NCBI GenBank assembly: GCA_001803635.1
Contig: MHDU01000045.1
Location: forward strand, 1 to 62,221
Source: Nitrospirae bacterium GWB2_47_37
GTDB lineage: Bacteria > Nitrospirota > Thermodesulfovibrionia > Thermodesulfovibrionales > Dissulfurispiraceae
Direction of reading: 5' to 3'
Length of the DNA: 62,221 bases
The notes under the pieces are model-generated. The model was given only the letters and a program-made list of their open reading frames with translations. It had not been told where the DNA came from and did not search any database. Positions within the stretch are counted from its first letter, which is position 1; each line of letters starts with the position of its first letter. This document shows, in pieces, positions 26,860-36,614 of this stretch. The position numbers and the translations under genes were made by a program.

Positions 26860-27831
26860 ATGAACAATATTCTCGTTACAGGATGTTGCGGTTTTATAGG
26901 CTCTAAAGTTTCCGAAACGCTCCTCGGACGGCAGGCATCCGTCGTAGGGGTGGACAATATAAATAACTACTATGACCCGCGGCTGAAAGAATGGAGGCTT
27001 GAACAATTAAAGGGCATGGACAACTTCAGCTTTCATCAATGCGATATAGCGGACTTCAACTCCGTCAAAACGGTATTTTCGAATTATAAGATAGACGCGG
27101 TTATAAATCTTGCGGCTATGGCAGGGGTCAGGGCGTCCGTAGAAAACCCATGGGCGTATCTCGACACAAACCTGAAAGGCACGCTTAACCTCCTCGAATG
27201 CTGCAAAGACCGCAGCGTAAAGAAATTCGTTCTTGCATCGACGTCGAGCGTTTATGGAGACAATAAAAAAATGCCCTTCAACGTAAACGACAACACAAAC
27301 CACGCGCTTGCGCCCTATGCGGCCACCAAAAAAGGCGCGGAAGTGCTGTGTTACAGTTATCACTACCTTTACGGCATGGATATAAGCGTTTTCAGATATT
27401 TCACCGTATACGGCCCGGCAGGCCGACCCGACATGAGCATTTTCAGGTTTATAAAAAATATAGACATGGGCAGGCCTATACCCGTTTTCGGAGACGGAAA
27501 ACAGACACGGGATTTCACTTACATAGACGATATTGCGGACGGAACCATACGCGGGTTAAAGGATGTCGGGTATGAGGCATTCAACCTCGGCAATGACAGG
27601 CCGGTGGAACTGATGTACGTTATCAATCTCATCGAAGACCGACTTGGGAAAAAAGCGGACTTCCAGTGGCTTCCGCTGCACCCCGCGGATATAACGGCCA
27701 CATGGGCGGACATCGATTTATCGAAACAGGTTCTCGGCTGGTCGCCGAAGACTTCAATAGAAAAAGGCGTTGAAAAGACCCTGTCGTGGTATATGGAAAA
27801 CAGGGACTTTGTCAAAAGCCTGAAAGATTAG
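26860..27831 (+). CDS. NAD-dependent nucleotide-sugar epimerase
   Basis: About 323 aa short-chain dehydrogenase of the UDP-glucuronate/UDP-glucose 4-epimerase group. It has the Rossmann motif TGCCGFIGSKV, the catalytic Ser/Thr region STSSVYG and the YAATK form of YxxxK. The sequence DNINNYYDPRLKEWRLEQL matches UDP-glucuronate 4-epimerase-like enzymes, so capsule or lipopolysaccharide sugar supply is likely. The start at 26860 follows GGGGAAGG; an ATG at 26836 lacks a ribosome site. Confidence 0.88.
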   Translation: MNNILVTGCCGFIGSKVSETLLGRQASVVGVDNINNYYDPRLKEWRLEQLKGMDNFSFHQCDIADFNSVKTVFSNYKIDAVINLAAMAGVRASVENPWAYLDTNLKGTLNLLECCKDRSVKKFVLASTSSVYGDNKKMPFNVNDNTNHALAPYAATKKGAEVLCYSYHYLYGMDISVFRYFTVYGPAGRPDMSIFRFIKNIDMGRPIPVFGDGKQTRDFTYIDDIADGTIRGLKDVGYEAFNLGNDRPVELMYVINLIEDRLGKKADFQWLPLHPADITATWADIDLSKQVLGWSPKTSIEKGVEKTLSWYMENRDFVKSLKD

Positions 27832-27846
27832 CTTAAGGAGGAGATT

Positions 27847-28266
27847 ATGCAAAAAATACTTGTGGCCCATGACGGCTCCAAATCTTCGGATAAGGCGTTG
27901 AAAAAGGCGGTAGAACTTGCCGCCAAGTTTAATACTTCCCTTACGGTTCTATCCGTAATTCCGGAACTGTACCTTACGGAACTATCGAGCGTGGACAGGA
28001 ACCGGATATTCGATGCCCTCTCGCGGGAGACTACCGAGGCCATGGAAAAAATACGGAAGTCCCTTTCGGGCAAGTCGATGGATGTTAAAACCCTCATAAG
28101 GCAGGGAGACCCCGCTGAGAAAATACTCGAGACCGCGCAAAAAATGAAGGCGGAACTGATTGTGACGGGCTCTCACGGCAGACACGGGACGAAGAAATTT
28201 CTCTTAGGCAGTGTTTCGTCAAAGGTTGTGGATTATTCCAAGTGCCCTGTGCTGGTAGTCAAATAG
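27847..28266 (+). CDS. Universal stress protein (UspA family)
   Basis: A 139 aa cytoplasmic protein. KILVAHDGSKSSDKALKKA at the start and the ATP-binding motif GSHGRHGTKKFLLGSVSSKV (G-x2-G-x9-GS) show the ATP-binding class. AAGGAGG precedes the ATG. It is probably the last gene of the operon. Confidence 0.92.
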   Translation: MQKILVAHDGSKSSDKALKKAVELAAKFNTSLTVLSVIPELYLTELSSVDRNRIFDALSRETTEAMEKIRKSLSGKSMDVKTLIRQGDPAEKILETAQKMKAELIVTGSHGRHGTKKFLLGSVSSKVVDYSKCPVLVVK

Positions 28267-28307
28267 CTCATAGTTTTTCTGCCGTCAGCTATTAGCTATC
28301 AGCCGAT
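28265..28307. repeat. Heptamer-like repeats (AGCTATY type)
   Basis: About five imperfect seven-base units of the AGCTATT/AGCTATC type, with one eight-base unit, fill the gap between the usp stop and the convergent GGDEF gene. Confidence 0.5.
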
Positions 28308-31169
28308 TCATGCGAGGCATACCGTATTCTTGCCCGCCTTCTTGGCATTATAAAGAGCCCCGTCTGCCTTGGCTATCAATGCATTGAGATTATCGGCGTC
28401 CATATTATACGTAGCGACGCCGAAGCTTGCGGTTATGACATCCCTTTTCTCTCCGTGCCCCACAGTTAAATGGTTTGCCTCTATGGACGTTCTTATGCGT
28501 TCCGCCACTTCAAAGGCGGTCGTCTTATCGGTATTGGGCAGGGCAATAATAAATTCCTCTCCGCCGTATCTCACGCCGATATCGGACAAACGGATATTTT
28601 TACCTATAGCGTATGAAATACCCCTGAGAGCCGTATCCCCGGCTCCGTGGCCGTACGTGTCGTTAAAATCCTTGAAATTATCTATATCGAGCATTATCAG
28701 ACTTAATGCGTGATTATTCCTGTCGGCTATGGCTAACTGCTTTTCGATGAATGCCTCGAAATAACGCCTGTTATAGAGACCGGTAAGCGGGTCTATGATG
28801 GCAAGCTTCTTGTTGAGATCGAGCAGTCTCATGTTATTTACCACAGGCGCAAACAGCGCTATAAAGCCGTCTATAGTCTCCTTTATATCATGCGTGAAGA
28901 AGCCCGGCGATTTGCTGTACAAATGAAGAATGCCGGTTATGGAGCCTCCGATGTTCAAGGCAAAGCAGTAATAGCTCCCGGATTTAGCGGCAAGCCTTTG
29001 ATACGGACAGGCATATTCAATCGACAGATCGTTTGCAATGAAACTCCCCGCGTATATGTAAGCCTTGCATTTATCCAATCCGGGAAACGCGATCTCCTGA
29101 AATCCCGATTCATTTACGCTAATCACGTATTCCACGCGTTTCCTGTCCTCATCTATATTTAACAAATAAGCAGCGTCTATTCGGCCCTCTCCCTTTCTCA
29201 GAATAAGCAGGTAATGTTTAAGTATTCCGTTTACCTCCTCCTCCGTCAATGCCCTCGTAAGATCCTTGTAAAAAGACGCTATGGTATTAAGAGTATTGTG
29301 AGTCGATTTGAGATCGGTAACGTCCGTTATAAAGGCAAACGCTCCGGTCGCCTTGCCTGAGGAGTCGGTCATAGGCGATGCGGATACGATAGCATAAATA
29401 TCCGAGCCCGCCTTATGCTTGAGGGTTATTTCATAACTTTCCGATATTCCCTCCTTCCTTCTTTCCAGCGCATGCTCGAACACCGCCTTGTTTTTTTCGT
29501 CTACGAGATCATATATGCTTTTGCCTATCAGTTCTTCTTCCTTGTAACCGAGGAACGTGGAAAGAGACCTGTTGACCTTCAGTATGATTCCGTCCAGTCC
29601 GACCTCCCAGTATCCTTCCTTGGCGGTTTCGATCACCTTCTGATTCCTTTTTTCGAGGTTGTAAAGTTCCGTAATATCGGTGAGTACCTGGACTATCTCT
29701 TCTATTTCGTTCTCATTATTTACCGTAGGCGTTATGCTTGCCGTAACCCATGCAATAGAGCCGTTCTCCTTCCGCACGCCCCGTATCACATTCTTTATAG
29801 CAACGCGCCTTTCAATCGAGCGCGATACGCACAGATTATCCGTATCGAGGACGCGTCCGGTTTCATCCATGACCGAAATTTTAAGGGAGTTGTAGTGTCT
29901 TCCTACAACCTCGCTCTTTATCATGCCGAATATGTCGAGCGCGGTCCGGTTTATCTCTTTTATAATTCCCTCCCTGTCGTATATAACAAGGCCTTCCGAA
30001 AGGGTCTTTATAATGTTTTCAAAACGGTTCCTCTCGCCCTTTATATATTCGGCCTCCACAAACCTGTCCGTTATGTCCTTAAAAATTCCGTTGGCCGCGA
30101 ATTTCCTTACCCTGAACGAACCGTCTATCACCTTATCTTTAAGATGGAATATAAAGGTAGTCACAACGGGACTGCCGTTTGCAAGTTTTACGAACTCGGC
30201 CCACTGCTCGCTGTTTTTAAGCAACTGCACAAACGGTATTCCCATAGCGCTGTCTGCGCCGTCGAAACCGAGTTCCTTCGCGCCGTGCCTGTTCACATAC
30301 AGTATTGTTCCTTCATCGTTCAATTCGAATTCGATAAATCCGGTCTGAAGCATATCGAGGGATTCTTTAAACCTCTGCAACTGGTCTTTTATCCCTTTTG
30401 TGATATTTTCATGAAGAAGGCTTATTATATCGGTCTGGGTAACTATCCCGTTTAACTGCAGCCGGTCGTCAACAACTACCAGATGCCTTATTCCGCGCTC
30501 GTTCATTATCTTTATGGCGTCGTAAAGCAGCGTGTTGGAATTGACATATATAATATTTTTACTGCACACGTCCCTCACCGGAGTATCACCGGGAACCTTT
30601 TTGGTAAGAAGCCTTACAATGTCCCTTTCAGTGAGAATGCCGACGGTAGACTCTTCCGAAACCACAAGTATGCAGCTCCTCTTCTCCCCTGTCATTTTGC
30701 ATATGGCGGACTTCAGGGTATCTCCGGGCGCAACCTTCAGTATCTCTTTCGTGCTTACGGTATCTATAGTAGTATGAACCTTGAAAAATTCTTCCTCCAA
30801 TTTTTTTATGATGTCCGAATAGGTTATTATCCCCTTCAGCCTGCCCTTTCTGTCGGTAACGATAAGCCTCCTTATGCGACTCCTTTCCATCGTATCGAGG
30901 GCCGAAATAATATCCGCGTTTTTATAAATGGTAACCGGATTCTTCGACATGAGATCCGAGACGGCTATCCCGTTAATTCCATGTTCCGTGGCCGCTATCC
31001 TCGCTACATCCCGTTCCGTGATTATCCCTACCGGCATGCTCCCTTCGGTCACTACGATGCTGCTTATATTCTTATCGGCCAGTCTTTCGACCGCCTCGCT
31101 CAAGGTACTTTCCTTGGGCACGGCGACTATATCCGCCGTCATCAGTTCATATACTCGATGCACCGACAT
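28308..31169 (-). CDS. CBS-PAS-GAF-like-GGDEF diguanylate cyclase
   Basis: A 953 aa cytoplasmic signalling protein. Two CBS pairs (~1-125 and ~135-260) are followed by three PAS domains (~270-370, ~385-500, ~510-630), a GAF-like region (~645-790) and a C-terminal GGDEF domain with the active-site loop RYGGEEF. No EAL domain is present. The CBS tandem, which usually binds adenine nucleotides, suggests that cyclic di-GMP synthesis is tuned by energy charge (inference). It lies directly against the stop of the upstream NAD-binding protein gene. Confidence 0.9.
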   Translation of the reverse strand: MSVHRVYELMTADIVAVPKESTLSEAVERLADKNISSIVVTEGSMPVGIITERDVARIAATEHGINGIAVSDLMSKNPVTIYKNADIISALDTMERSRIRRLIVTDRKGRLKGIITYSDIIKKLEEEFFKVHTTIDTVSTKEILKVAPGDTLKSAICKMTGEKRSCILVVSEESTVGILTERDIVRLLTKKVPGDTPVRDVCSKNIIYVNSNTLLYDAIKIMNERGIRHLVVVDDRLQLNGIVTQTDIISLLHENITKGIKDQLQRFKESLDMLQTGFIEFELNDEGTILYVNRHGAKELGFDGADSAMGIPFVQLLKNSEQWAEFVKLANGSPVVTTFIFHLKDKVIDGSFRVRKFAANGIFKDITDRFVEAEYIKGERNRFENIIKTLSEGLVIYDREGIIKEINRTALDIFGMIKSEVVGRHYNSLKISVMDETGRVLDTDNLCVSRSIERRVAIKNVIRGVRKENGSIAWVTASITPTVNNENEIEEIVQVLTDITELYNLEKRNQKVIETAKEGYWEVGLDGIILKVNRSLSTFLGYKEEELIGKSIYDLVDEKNKAVFEHALERRKEGISESYEITLKHKAGSDIYAIVSASPMTDSSGKATGAFAFITDVTDLKSTHNTLNTIASFYKDLTRALTEEEVNGILKHYLLILRKGEGRIDAAYLLNIDEDRKRVEYVISVNESGFQEIAFPGLDKCKAYIYAGSFIANDLSIEYACPYQRLAAKSGSYYCFALNIGGSITGILHLYSKSPGFFTHDIKETIDGFIALFAPVVNNMRLLDLNKKLAIIDPLTGLYNRRYFEAFIEKQLAIADRNNHALSLIMLDIDNFKDFNDTYGHGAGDTALRGISYAIGKNIRLSDIGVRYGGEEFIIALPNTDKTTAFEVAERIRTSIEANHLTVGHGEKRDVITASFGVATYNMDADNLNALIAKADGALYNAKKAGKNTVCLA

Positions 31170-32102
31170 TTATCGCCTCTCCTTAATAAATAGTTTCAAA
31201 GCTTCCCCGTATTTCATGGGAACGAACCCGAAAGACTTTTCTACGGACTCCTTATCGCAAATATTATCGAGTTGAAGCAGGCTCAACTGCTCTGCGGTAA
31301 CGGAAGGAATTTTTTTGCCTAAAAAATTTCCTATCCCCTTTGATATTCCGTAAAACGGCAGGCTCATTTTTATGAACTTGATCGGAATATGAATGACGGG
31401 TTTGCTTATACTTAGGGCTTCCATAAGCTGAAGGACTATTTCATTGTATGTAAGATGTTCCGGTCCTCCGAACTCGTAAATCCGTGATCCGTAATCCGTG
31501 TTCCGTAATCCGTTTAAAAATAATGTCATAAAACACTTCACCCAATCTTCCACGTATATCGGCTGTAATTTTGCCTTGCCGCTGCCCGGAACAGGAATAA
31601 AAGGCCCCACCCTTACAAGCTCTTTAAGTTTTTCGGTAAAACCGTCGCCTTCTCCCACTACAAGGGACGGCCTGAAGATTGTATATGCTATGCCGCTTGC
31701 CTTTACAATCTCCTCGGCCTCGGCCTTTGTTTTGTAATACTTGGCCCATGACGCCGCAGAAGCTCCCAGCGCACTCTGATAAAATATATGCCTCACGCCG
31801 GCCTTCCGCGCTTCATCTGCAAGATTTCTTGTGCCTTCCACATGAACCTTTTCAAAGGTCATGCTTCCCTTTTCTTCGATTATACCTACGAGATGAATAA
31901 CAGTATCGCAGCCGTCGAGCTTCCCCTTAAGGCTCTCCCTGTCCGTAATATCACCGATAGCCGCCTCGAATCCGAGAGATCTGCAAATCAGCGCCTTATC
32001 TTCAGACCTCACGAGGCACCGGGCATTGCATCCTTTTGCTCCGAGCGCATTCATCAGATGTTTGCCTATAAATCCTGTTCCGCCTGCTATAAAAAACATC
32101 AT
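31170..32102 (-). CDS. NAD(P)-binding SDR protein, NDUFA9-like
   Basis: About 310 aa, atypical short-chain dehydrogenase with FFIAGGTGFIGKHL at the N terminus. The pattern FRPSLVVGEGDGFTEKL and QPIYVEDWVKC matches the complex I NDUFA9/YbjT-like group. A 35-bp heptamer array (31479-31513) forms part of the coding sequence, giving the residues around RNTDYGSRIYE. The start is at one of two adjacent ATGs (32102 or 32099) after GGTGG. Confidence 0.83.
   Translation of the reverse strand: MMFFIAGGTGFIGKHLMNALGAKGCNARCLVRSEDKALICRSLGFEAAIGDITDRESLKGKLDGCDTVIHLVGIIEEKGSMTFEKVHVEGTRNLADEARKAGVRHIFYQSALGASAASWAKYYKTKAEAEEIVKASGIAYTIFRPSLVVGEGDGFTEKLKELVRVGPFIPVPGSGKAKLQPIYVEDWVKCFMTLFLNGLRNTDYGSRIYEFGGPEHLTYNEIVLQLMEALSISKPVIHIPIKFIKMSLPFYGISKGIGNFLGKKIPSVTAEQLSLLQLDNICDKESVEKSFGFVPMKYGEALKLFIKERR
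31479..31513. repeat. Five-unit heptamer array (RATCCGT type) inside a gene
   Basis: Five consecutive seven-base units of consensus RNTCCGT in perfect phase, 35 bp. It is embedded in the coding frame of the SDR protein without breaking it. Confidence 0.85.
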
Positions 32103-32156
32103 TCCACCGCCCAAATCAATCGGCTCTAAGTTTAAGAATATTTAAAACCGCTCAAA

Positions 32157-32756
32157 TTAAGCCATCATTTTCTTTAACCTTTCAAACGATAACCTTTCTA
32201 TCTCCCTGTGCAGACTGTTCCCATGCGCGTCCATCGTAACCATAGCCGGAAATTCCTCCACCTCAAGCTGCCACATCGCCTCGGGCTCGCCGAACTCCTC
32301 TATCTTCCATCCTCCTGCTGTGCCCTTGATCCTGTCCGCAAGATATGCCGCCGCTCCGCTTATGGTATGCAAATAAACGCACCCGCATTCCTTCAGCGCG
32401 GCGAGGGTTTTATCCCCCATTCCGCCCTTGCCTATAATACCCCTTATTCCGTACGCCTTTATAATGTCGGCTTCATACATCTCAACCCTCATGCTCGTTG
32501 TAGGCCCCGCGGCTATAAGCTTATAGGCATCATCTGTTTTGGAAATAATCGGACCGCAGTGATAGATTATTCCTCCTTCGAGGTCAAAGGGGATTTCTTT
32601 TTTGTCCGGCCTTTCGTGAAAAAGGAATTTATGTACACTGTCGCGGCCGGTAACAATCCGTCCGCTGATAGAAACAATATCTCCGATCTTGAGATTGAGG
32701 ACAATATCTTCCGTCAAAGGCGTATTTATTTTTTTGACCGCTGATTTTTCTACCAT
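32157..32756 (-). CDS. Class I fumarate hydratase, beta subunit
   Basis: About 199 aa C-terminal-domain subunit of the oxygen-sensitive iron-sulfur fumarase (or a related tartrate dehydratase). GDIVSISGRIVTGRDSVHK and GPTTSMRVEMYEADIIKAYGIRGIIGKGGM are characteristic. The start at 32756 follows AAGGGGAAGG and overlaps the alpha-subunit stop by seven bases. It acts with the alpha subunit in the citric acid cycle or its reductive branch. Confidence 0.88.
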   Translation of the reverse strand: MVEKSAVKKINTPLTEDIVLNLKIGDIVSISGRIVTGRDSVHKFLFHERPDKKEIPFDLEGGIIYHCGPIISKTDDAYKLIAAGPTTSMRVEMYEADIIKAYGIRGIIGKGGMGDKTLAALKECGCVYLHTISGAAAYLADRIKGTAGGWKIEEFGEPEAMWQLEVEEFPAMVTMDAHGNSLHREIERLSFERLKKMMA

Positions 32757-33622
32757 ATAAGCCTTCCCCTTCTGTTGGCCCAGCATGAGAAAGAGACATC
32801 GACAAAATAAGACGCGGGATGACGGTGTCCCGCCCCGATCTTCACTCCAATGACGGTAGTTTCGCCCCCCAGTCCGGCAACGCCTATGCCGAGACCGTTG
32901 ATGTCGCTTAAAATCCTCTGTTCGAGTTCGGTTATCGCATTATCAGGATTGTTATCCGTAATCCTTCTCATCAACTGAATCTTCGATAAAAACGCGACCT
33001 GATCCTTTGCCCCGCCTATGGCGACGCCGATAGTGTAAGGCGGACAGCCCTTGCCCTGCGCCTTAAAAACCGCATCCAGCACGCATTTTCTCACGCCGTC
33101 AAAATCGCGCTCCGCCAAAACTTCAAGGTCGCCGGCTTTTTGACCGACGGCTAATGACTGCGGCAATTTATAGGTCTGACCGAGGTTCTCGCTGCCCCCG
33201 CCCTTTAACATCAAATCCACTATCAGGAACTGATCTTCCGTTTCATCCATATAAATAAGCGGGAAGTGATCGCCCGTGTTATCGCCGGTGTTCTTCCCTG
33301 TTACTATGTCGACGGCATTCGGCCTGAGGGGAACTTTTTTCGTAGCTATGCGCGTGGCTTCCATAACAGTCTCTTTTACCAGTTGATGGCTGATTCCTTT
33401 AGGCACCTTAATAAAAAAAACCGGGAAGCCCGTATCCTGACATATAGGGCGTGATGTGGTCCTCGCAAGGGATATATTGCTGAGGATTATCTCCATAGAT
33501 CCCTTCGCAAGAGGAGACGTTTCGCGCGAATACGCGTTTTTTAACGCCTCCTCCACGTCGCTCGGAACGGATACGGCAACCTTTTTGTAAAGTTCTATTA
33601 TGCCGTCGCGGAGCTTAAGCAT
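32750..33622 (-). CDS. Class I fumarate hydratase, alpha subunit
   Basis: A 290 aa iron-sulfur subunit. Three cysteines in PICQDTG, GKGCPPYTIG and FSCWANRR are the [4Fe-4S] ligands of the class I family. NTGDHFPLIYMDE is also typical. Its start overlaps the stop of the upstream AcsE-like gene. Fumarate is more likely than tartrate as substrate given the metabolic context, but sequence alone does not settle it. Confidence 0.88.
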   Translation of the reverse strand: MLKLRDGIIELYKKVAVSVPSDVEEALKNAYSRETSPLAKGSMEIILSNISLARTTSRPICQDTGFPVFFIKVPKGISHQLVKETVMEATRIATKKVPLRPNAVDIVTGKNTGDNTGDHFPLIYMDETEDQFLIVDLMLKGGGSENLGQTYKLPQSLAVGQKAGDLEVLAERDFDGVRKCVLDAVFKAQGKGCPPYTIGVAIGGAKDQVAFLSKIQLMRRITDNNPDNAITELEQRILSDINGLGIGVAGLGGETTVIGVKIGAGHRHPASYFVDVSFSCWANRRGRLIW

Positions 33623-34404
33623 CAGGAAATATCCGCCGGCGAAAATACCGTTTCATCCCTGAACGCCCTTATGAGATACACAGTCTTCATAACCTCGGCG
33701 TCCGTCACATCGACCATCGCGGCATCGAGCCCTGCGCCGGCAAGGTAACAGAGAAATCCCGCATTCACATGCGGTTTCAGTTTCTTCGGCAGCCCTGTCG
33801 ATACATTAGAAATCCACGCAACCGTGTTTATAGGAGGATCGACCATCTCGACCAGAGCCCTTACGCATTCATGGGTATTGAGGAGATGTTCCTGCCCCAT
33901 GCCCCCGGCTATATGCACTACCGAGGGATCCGCGAATAACCGCTCATTCGGTATATCGGCGGCATTGGCCTTTTCTATCAACTCTTCGAGAATAAGGAGC
34001 TTGGCCTCTATGGTTGTCGGCACGATCCCCTTCAATGCCCTGATTATAAGGCTTGCCTTAAACCTGTTCGTAATATCGAGAATATCATCGCAGCTTTTTT
34101 CGTCCGCGGAAAGATAGTTTATCAGCGGAGGCTCCTTGCACAGGGTAAGCGTTTTTTCCAATGCCCTTGCGTTCCTCGAATCGAGACATAAAGGCAGGCC
34201 TGACGCCTCCTGAACCGTTTCCGCAACCATCGGAAGCGTCTCTTCGTCCCCTATGCCGTCGGTGGAACACTGCACATTGATAAAATCCGCTCCTTTTTCG
34301 GCAAGCGACTTTGCGATTGCGGCTATCGTTTTTCTGTCCCGGCCATTGACCGCCTCCATATAAGCCTTGTTCCTTGAGTTAAGATTCTCCGCTATAACAA
34401 GCAT
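33622..34404 (-). CDS. Methyltetrahydrofolate methyltransferase-like enzyme (AcsE/DHPS fold)
   Basis: A 260 aa TIM-barrel pterin-binding protein. CLDSRNARALEKTL, ADPSVVHIAGGMGQEH and ISNVSTGLPKKLK match pterin-binding Asp and Asn positions of the methyltetrahydrofolate:corrinoid methyltransferase family used in the Wood-Ljungdahl pathway. It lacks the motifs expected of a folate-synthesis dihydropteroate synthase. No corrinoid protein is nearby, so AcsE identity is probable, not proven. Confidence 0.78.
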   Translation of the reverse strand: MLVIAENLNSRNKAYMEAVNGRDRKTIAAIAKSLAEKGADFINVQCSTDGIGDEETLPMVAETVQEASGLPLCLDSRNARALEKTLTLCKEPPLINYLSADEKSCDDILDITNRFKASLIIRALKGIVPTTIEAKLLILEELIEKANAADIPNERLFADPSVVHIAGGMGQEHLLNTHECVRALVEMVDPPINTVAWISNVSTGLPKKLKPHVNAGFLCYLAGAGLDAAMVDVTDAEVMKTVYLIRAFRDETVFSPADIS

Positions 34405-34460
34405 AAAACACCTCCTGCTGTTCTTATAATGAGAAGTATATCAAAAAGCGGGGTGTTGCG

Positions 34461-36572
34461 CTATCGCCTGACGTTCAAAATGCCGTCCATCTGCGATATC
34501 TTATTCACGAGGCCGGCGAGCTGTCTCCTGTTCTTTATTTCGAGGATAAGCTCGAACAGAGCCCTTTTATCGTAAGTTGCGTTAGCCTTAAGAGAACTTA
34601 TGTTCACATCCACCGATGATATCAATGCGCTTAGATTTGCAAGTATTCCCGGCTTGTCCATCGTTTCGATATACAACCGCGTAGGAGATGTAATATCGCT
34701 GTCATGGCTCCATTCGACCTCGATAAGCCGTTCGCCGTCCACCGCTGACCTCTCGATATTGTCGCACTCCCTGCGGTGTATCGTAACTCCCTTTCCCTTT
34801 GTTATGAACCCCACGATATTGTCTCCGGGGACAGGGAAACAGCATTTCGCTACATGATACAGCACGTTGTCCACTCCCTTTATGCTGATGACGCTCTTCT
34901 TATCCTTGGGAGTCTTTACGAGTTTCGGGAGTTCCGCCTCCCCGCTCTTTTCGAAGGCGAGCCTGTTGACGACCTGATGAGCCGATATCTTGCCGTATCC
35001 TACGGAGACGTAGAGGTCTTCGATGGAATTGTGGCTGAAGTGCTTTAATGCCTCTTCCATCTTTGCCGACTTAAGGATCGAAAGAGGGAGGCTGTGTCTC
35101 CTTACTTCCTCCCCCACGAGGTTCGTTCCGAGTTCTACGCTCTGCTTCCTCTCCTCGGTCTTTATCCATTGCTTTATCCTGCTCTTCGCCCTCTGAGTGA
35201 CTACGAACTTAAGCCAGTCCTTGCTCGGCCCATGAGACGGCGACGTCATTATCTCCACTGCATCCCCGCTGTTCAGTTTATACCGCAGCGGCACTATCCT
35301 TCCGTTAACCTTAGCGCCTACGCATTTATGCCCGACCTGCGTGTGAATGGCATACGCGAAATCCACCGGCGTAGAATCCACAGGGAGTTCTTCGATCTCG
35401 CCCTTAGGCGTAAACACGTATACGGTTTCGGGAATCACCTCTCCCTTGACTGCCTCGAGGAATTCCTTCGCGTCCGATATATCTTTGACAAGGTCCCTGA
35501 GCCACGCTATATATCTGGTGTTCTTTTTATCTATGCCGTCTTTTTCCTTGTATCTCCAGTGGGCCGCAATCCCTTCCTCCGCTATATCGTTCATGTCCCC
35601 GGTCCTTATCTGGAACTCGACCCTGTCTCCGCCCGGGCCCATAACTGTGGTGTGAAGAGATTGATACATGTTCGATTTCGGAAGGCTGATAAAATCCTTA
35701 AACCTGCCGGGCACAAGGGGCCACAGCGAATGGATAATGCCGAGTATGTCGTAACAATGACCGACGGTGTCCGTTATAATCCTGAGGCCTATGACGTCAT
35801 GCACCTGCTCGAATGGTATCTTCTGCTTGACCGTCTTCTGATAGATGCCGTAAAAATGTTTCACCCTTCCTTTTATCTTTGCCGATATGCCGGATGCGGT
35901 CAATTTATCTTCGATTATTTTTTTTACCTCATCGATATATTTCTTTTGCTCTTCCTTGCGTTTCGCGACCTTCTTCTGGAGGTCATTGAAAAGGTCGGGC
36001 ATCAGCGTCCTGAAGCTCAAGTCCTCGAACTCCGTCCTCAACCACCCCATTCCGAGCCTGTTGGCGAGAGGCGCGTAGATATCGAGGGTCTCCTCGGCTA
36101 TCCTCCTCCGTTTATCTTCAGGAAGGTGATCGATGGTCCTCATGTTATGAAGCCTGTCCGCGAATTTAATAAGGATAACCCTCACATCCTTCGACATGGC
36201 AAGGAGCATCTTCCTGAAATTCTCTGCCTGCGCCTCTTCCTTTGTTTTAAACTCGACCCTGCTCAGCTTTGTCAGCGCATCTACCAGAAAAGCCACCTCG
36301 CTGCCGAACATATCCGTTATATCTTCCGTCGATGTACCGGTATCTTCTACGGTATCGTGGAGAAGGCCTGCGGCAATAGTCGAGGTGTCTAACTTCATAT
36401 CCGCAAGAATATCCGCCACCGCGAGCGGGTGGTGTATATACGGCGACCCCTCGACGCGCCTCTGGCTGCAGTGAGCCTCTCGCGAAAAAACATAAGCCTT
36501 CTTTATTATCTCGACGTCGGCCTTCGGGTTGTAGGAGAGCACTTTTTCCGTCAGTTTGTTTATTGTAGCCAT
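34461..36572 (-). CDS. Bifunctional (p)ppGpp synthetase/hydrolase (RelA/SpoT)
   Basis: A 703 aa stringent-response enzyme. The HD hydrolase domain is intact ([10 protein letters not shown] and [10 protein letters not shown], ~46-80), as are the synthetase domain (~240-350; [21 protein letters not shown]), TGS (~395-455; [14 protein letters not shown]) and a C-terminal ACT domain (~630-703). Both activities are expected. It is divergent from murA, with about 42 bases between the start codons. Confidence 0.95.
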   Translation of the reverse strand: MATINKLTEKVLSYNPKADVEIIKKAYVFSREAHCSQRRVEGSPYIHHPLAVADILADMKLDTSTIAAGLLHDTVEDTGTSTEDITDMFGSEVAFLVDALTKLSRVEFKTKEEAQAENFRKMLLAMSKDVRVILIKFADRLHNMRTIDHLPEDKRRRIAEETLDIYAPLANRLGMGWLRTEFEDLSFRTLMPDLFNDLQKKVAKRKEEQKKYIDEVKKIIEDKLTASGISAKIKGRVKHFYGIYQKTVKQKIPFEQVHDVIGLRIITDTVGHCYDILGIIHSLWPLVPGRFKDFISLPKSNMYQSLHTTVMGPGGDRVEFQIRTGDMNDIAEEGIAAHWRYKEKDGIDKKNTRYIAWLRDLVKDISDAKEFLEAVKGEVIPETVYVFTPKGEIEELPVDSTPVDFAYAIHTQVGHKCVGAKVNGRIVPLRYKLNSGDAVEIMTSPSHGPSKDWLKFVVTQRAKSRIKQWIKTEERKQSVELGTNLVGEEVRRHSLPLSILKSAKMEEALKHFSHNSIEDLYVSVGYGKISAHQVVNRLAFEKSGEAELPKLVKTPKDKKSVISIKGVDNVLYHVAKCCFPVPGDNIVGFITKGKGVTIHRRECDNIERSAVDGERLIEVEWSHDSDITSPTRLYIETMDKPGILANLSALISSVDVNISSLKANATYDKRALFELILEIKNRRQLAGLVNKISQMDGILNVRR

Positions 36573-36614
36573 ATTTTCATTATACCTCTTTTGAAATATG
36601 TTAAGATAGTTGTC

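Noticed and set aside
29415-30455. Long plus-strand frame of 346 codons
   Set aside because: Lies wholly antisense to the CBS-PAS-GGDEF gene, has no recognisable domain and reads as a codon-bias shadow.
35094-36392. Plus-strand frame of 432 codons
   Set aside because: Antisense to the relA/spoT coding sequence; composition typical of a shadow frame, no domain pattern.
36429-36614. Upstream extension of murA
   Set aside because: Overlaps the relA/spoT start on the other strand; the family starts at MDKLIIRGG.
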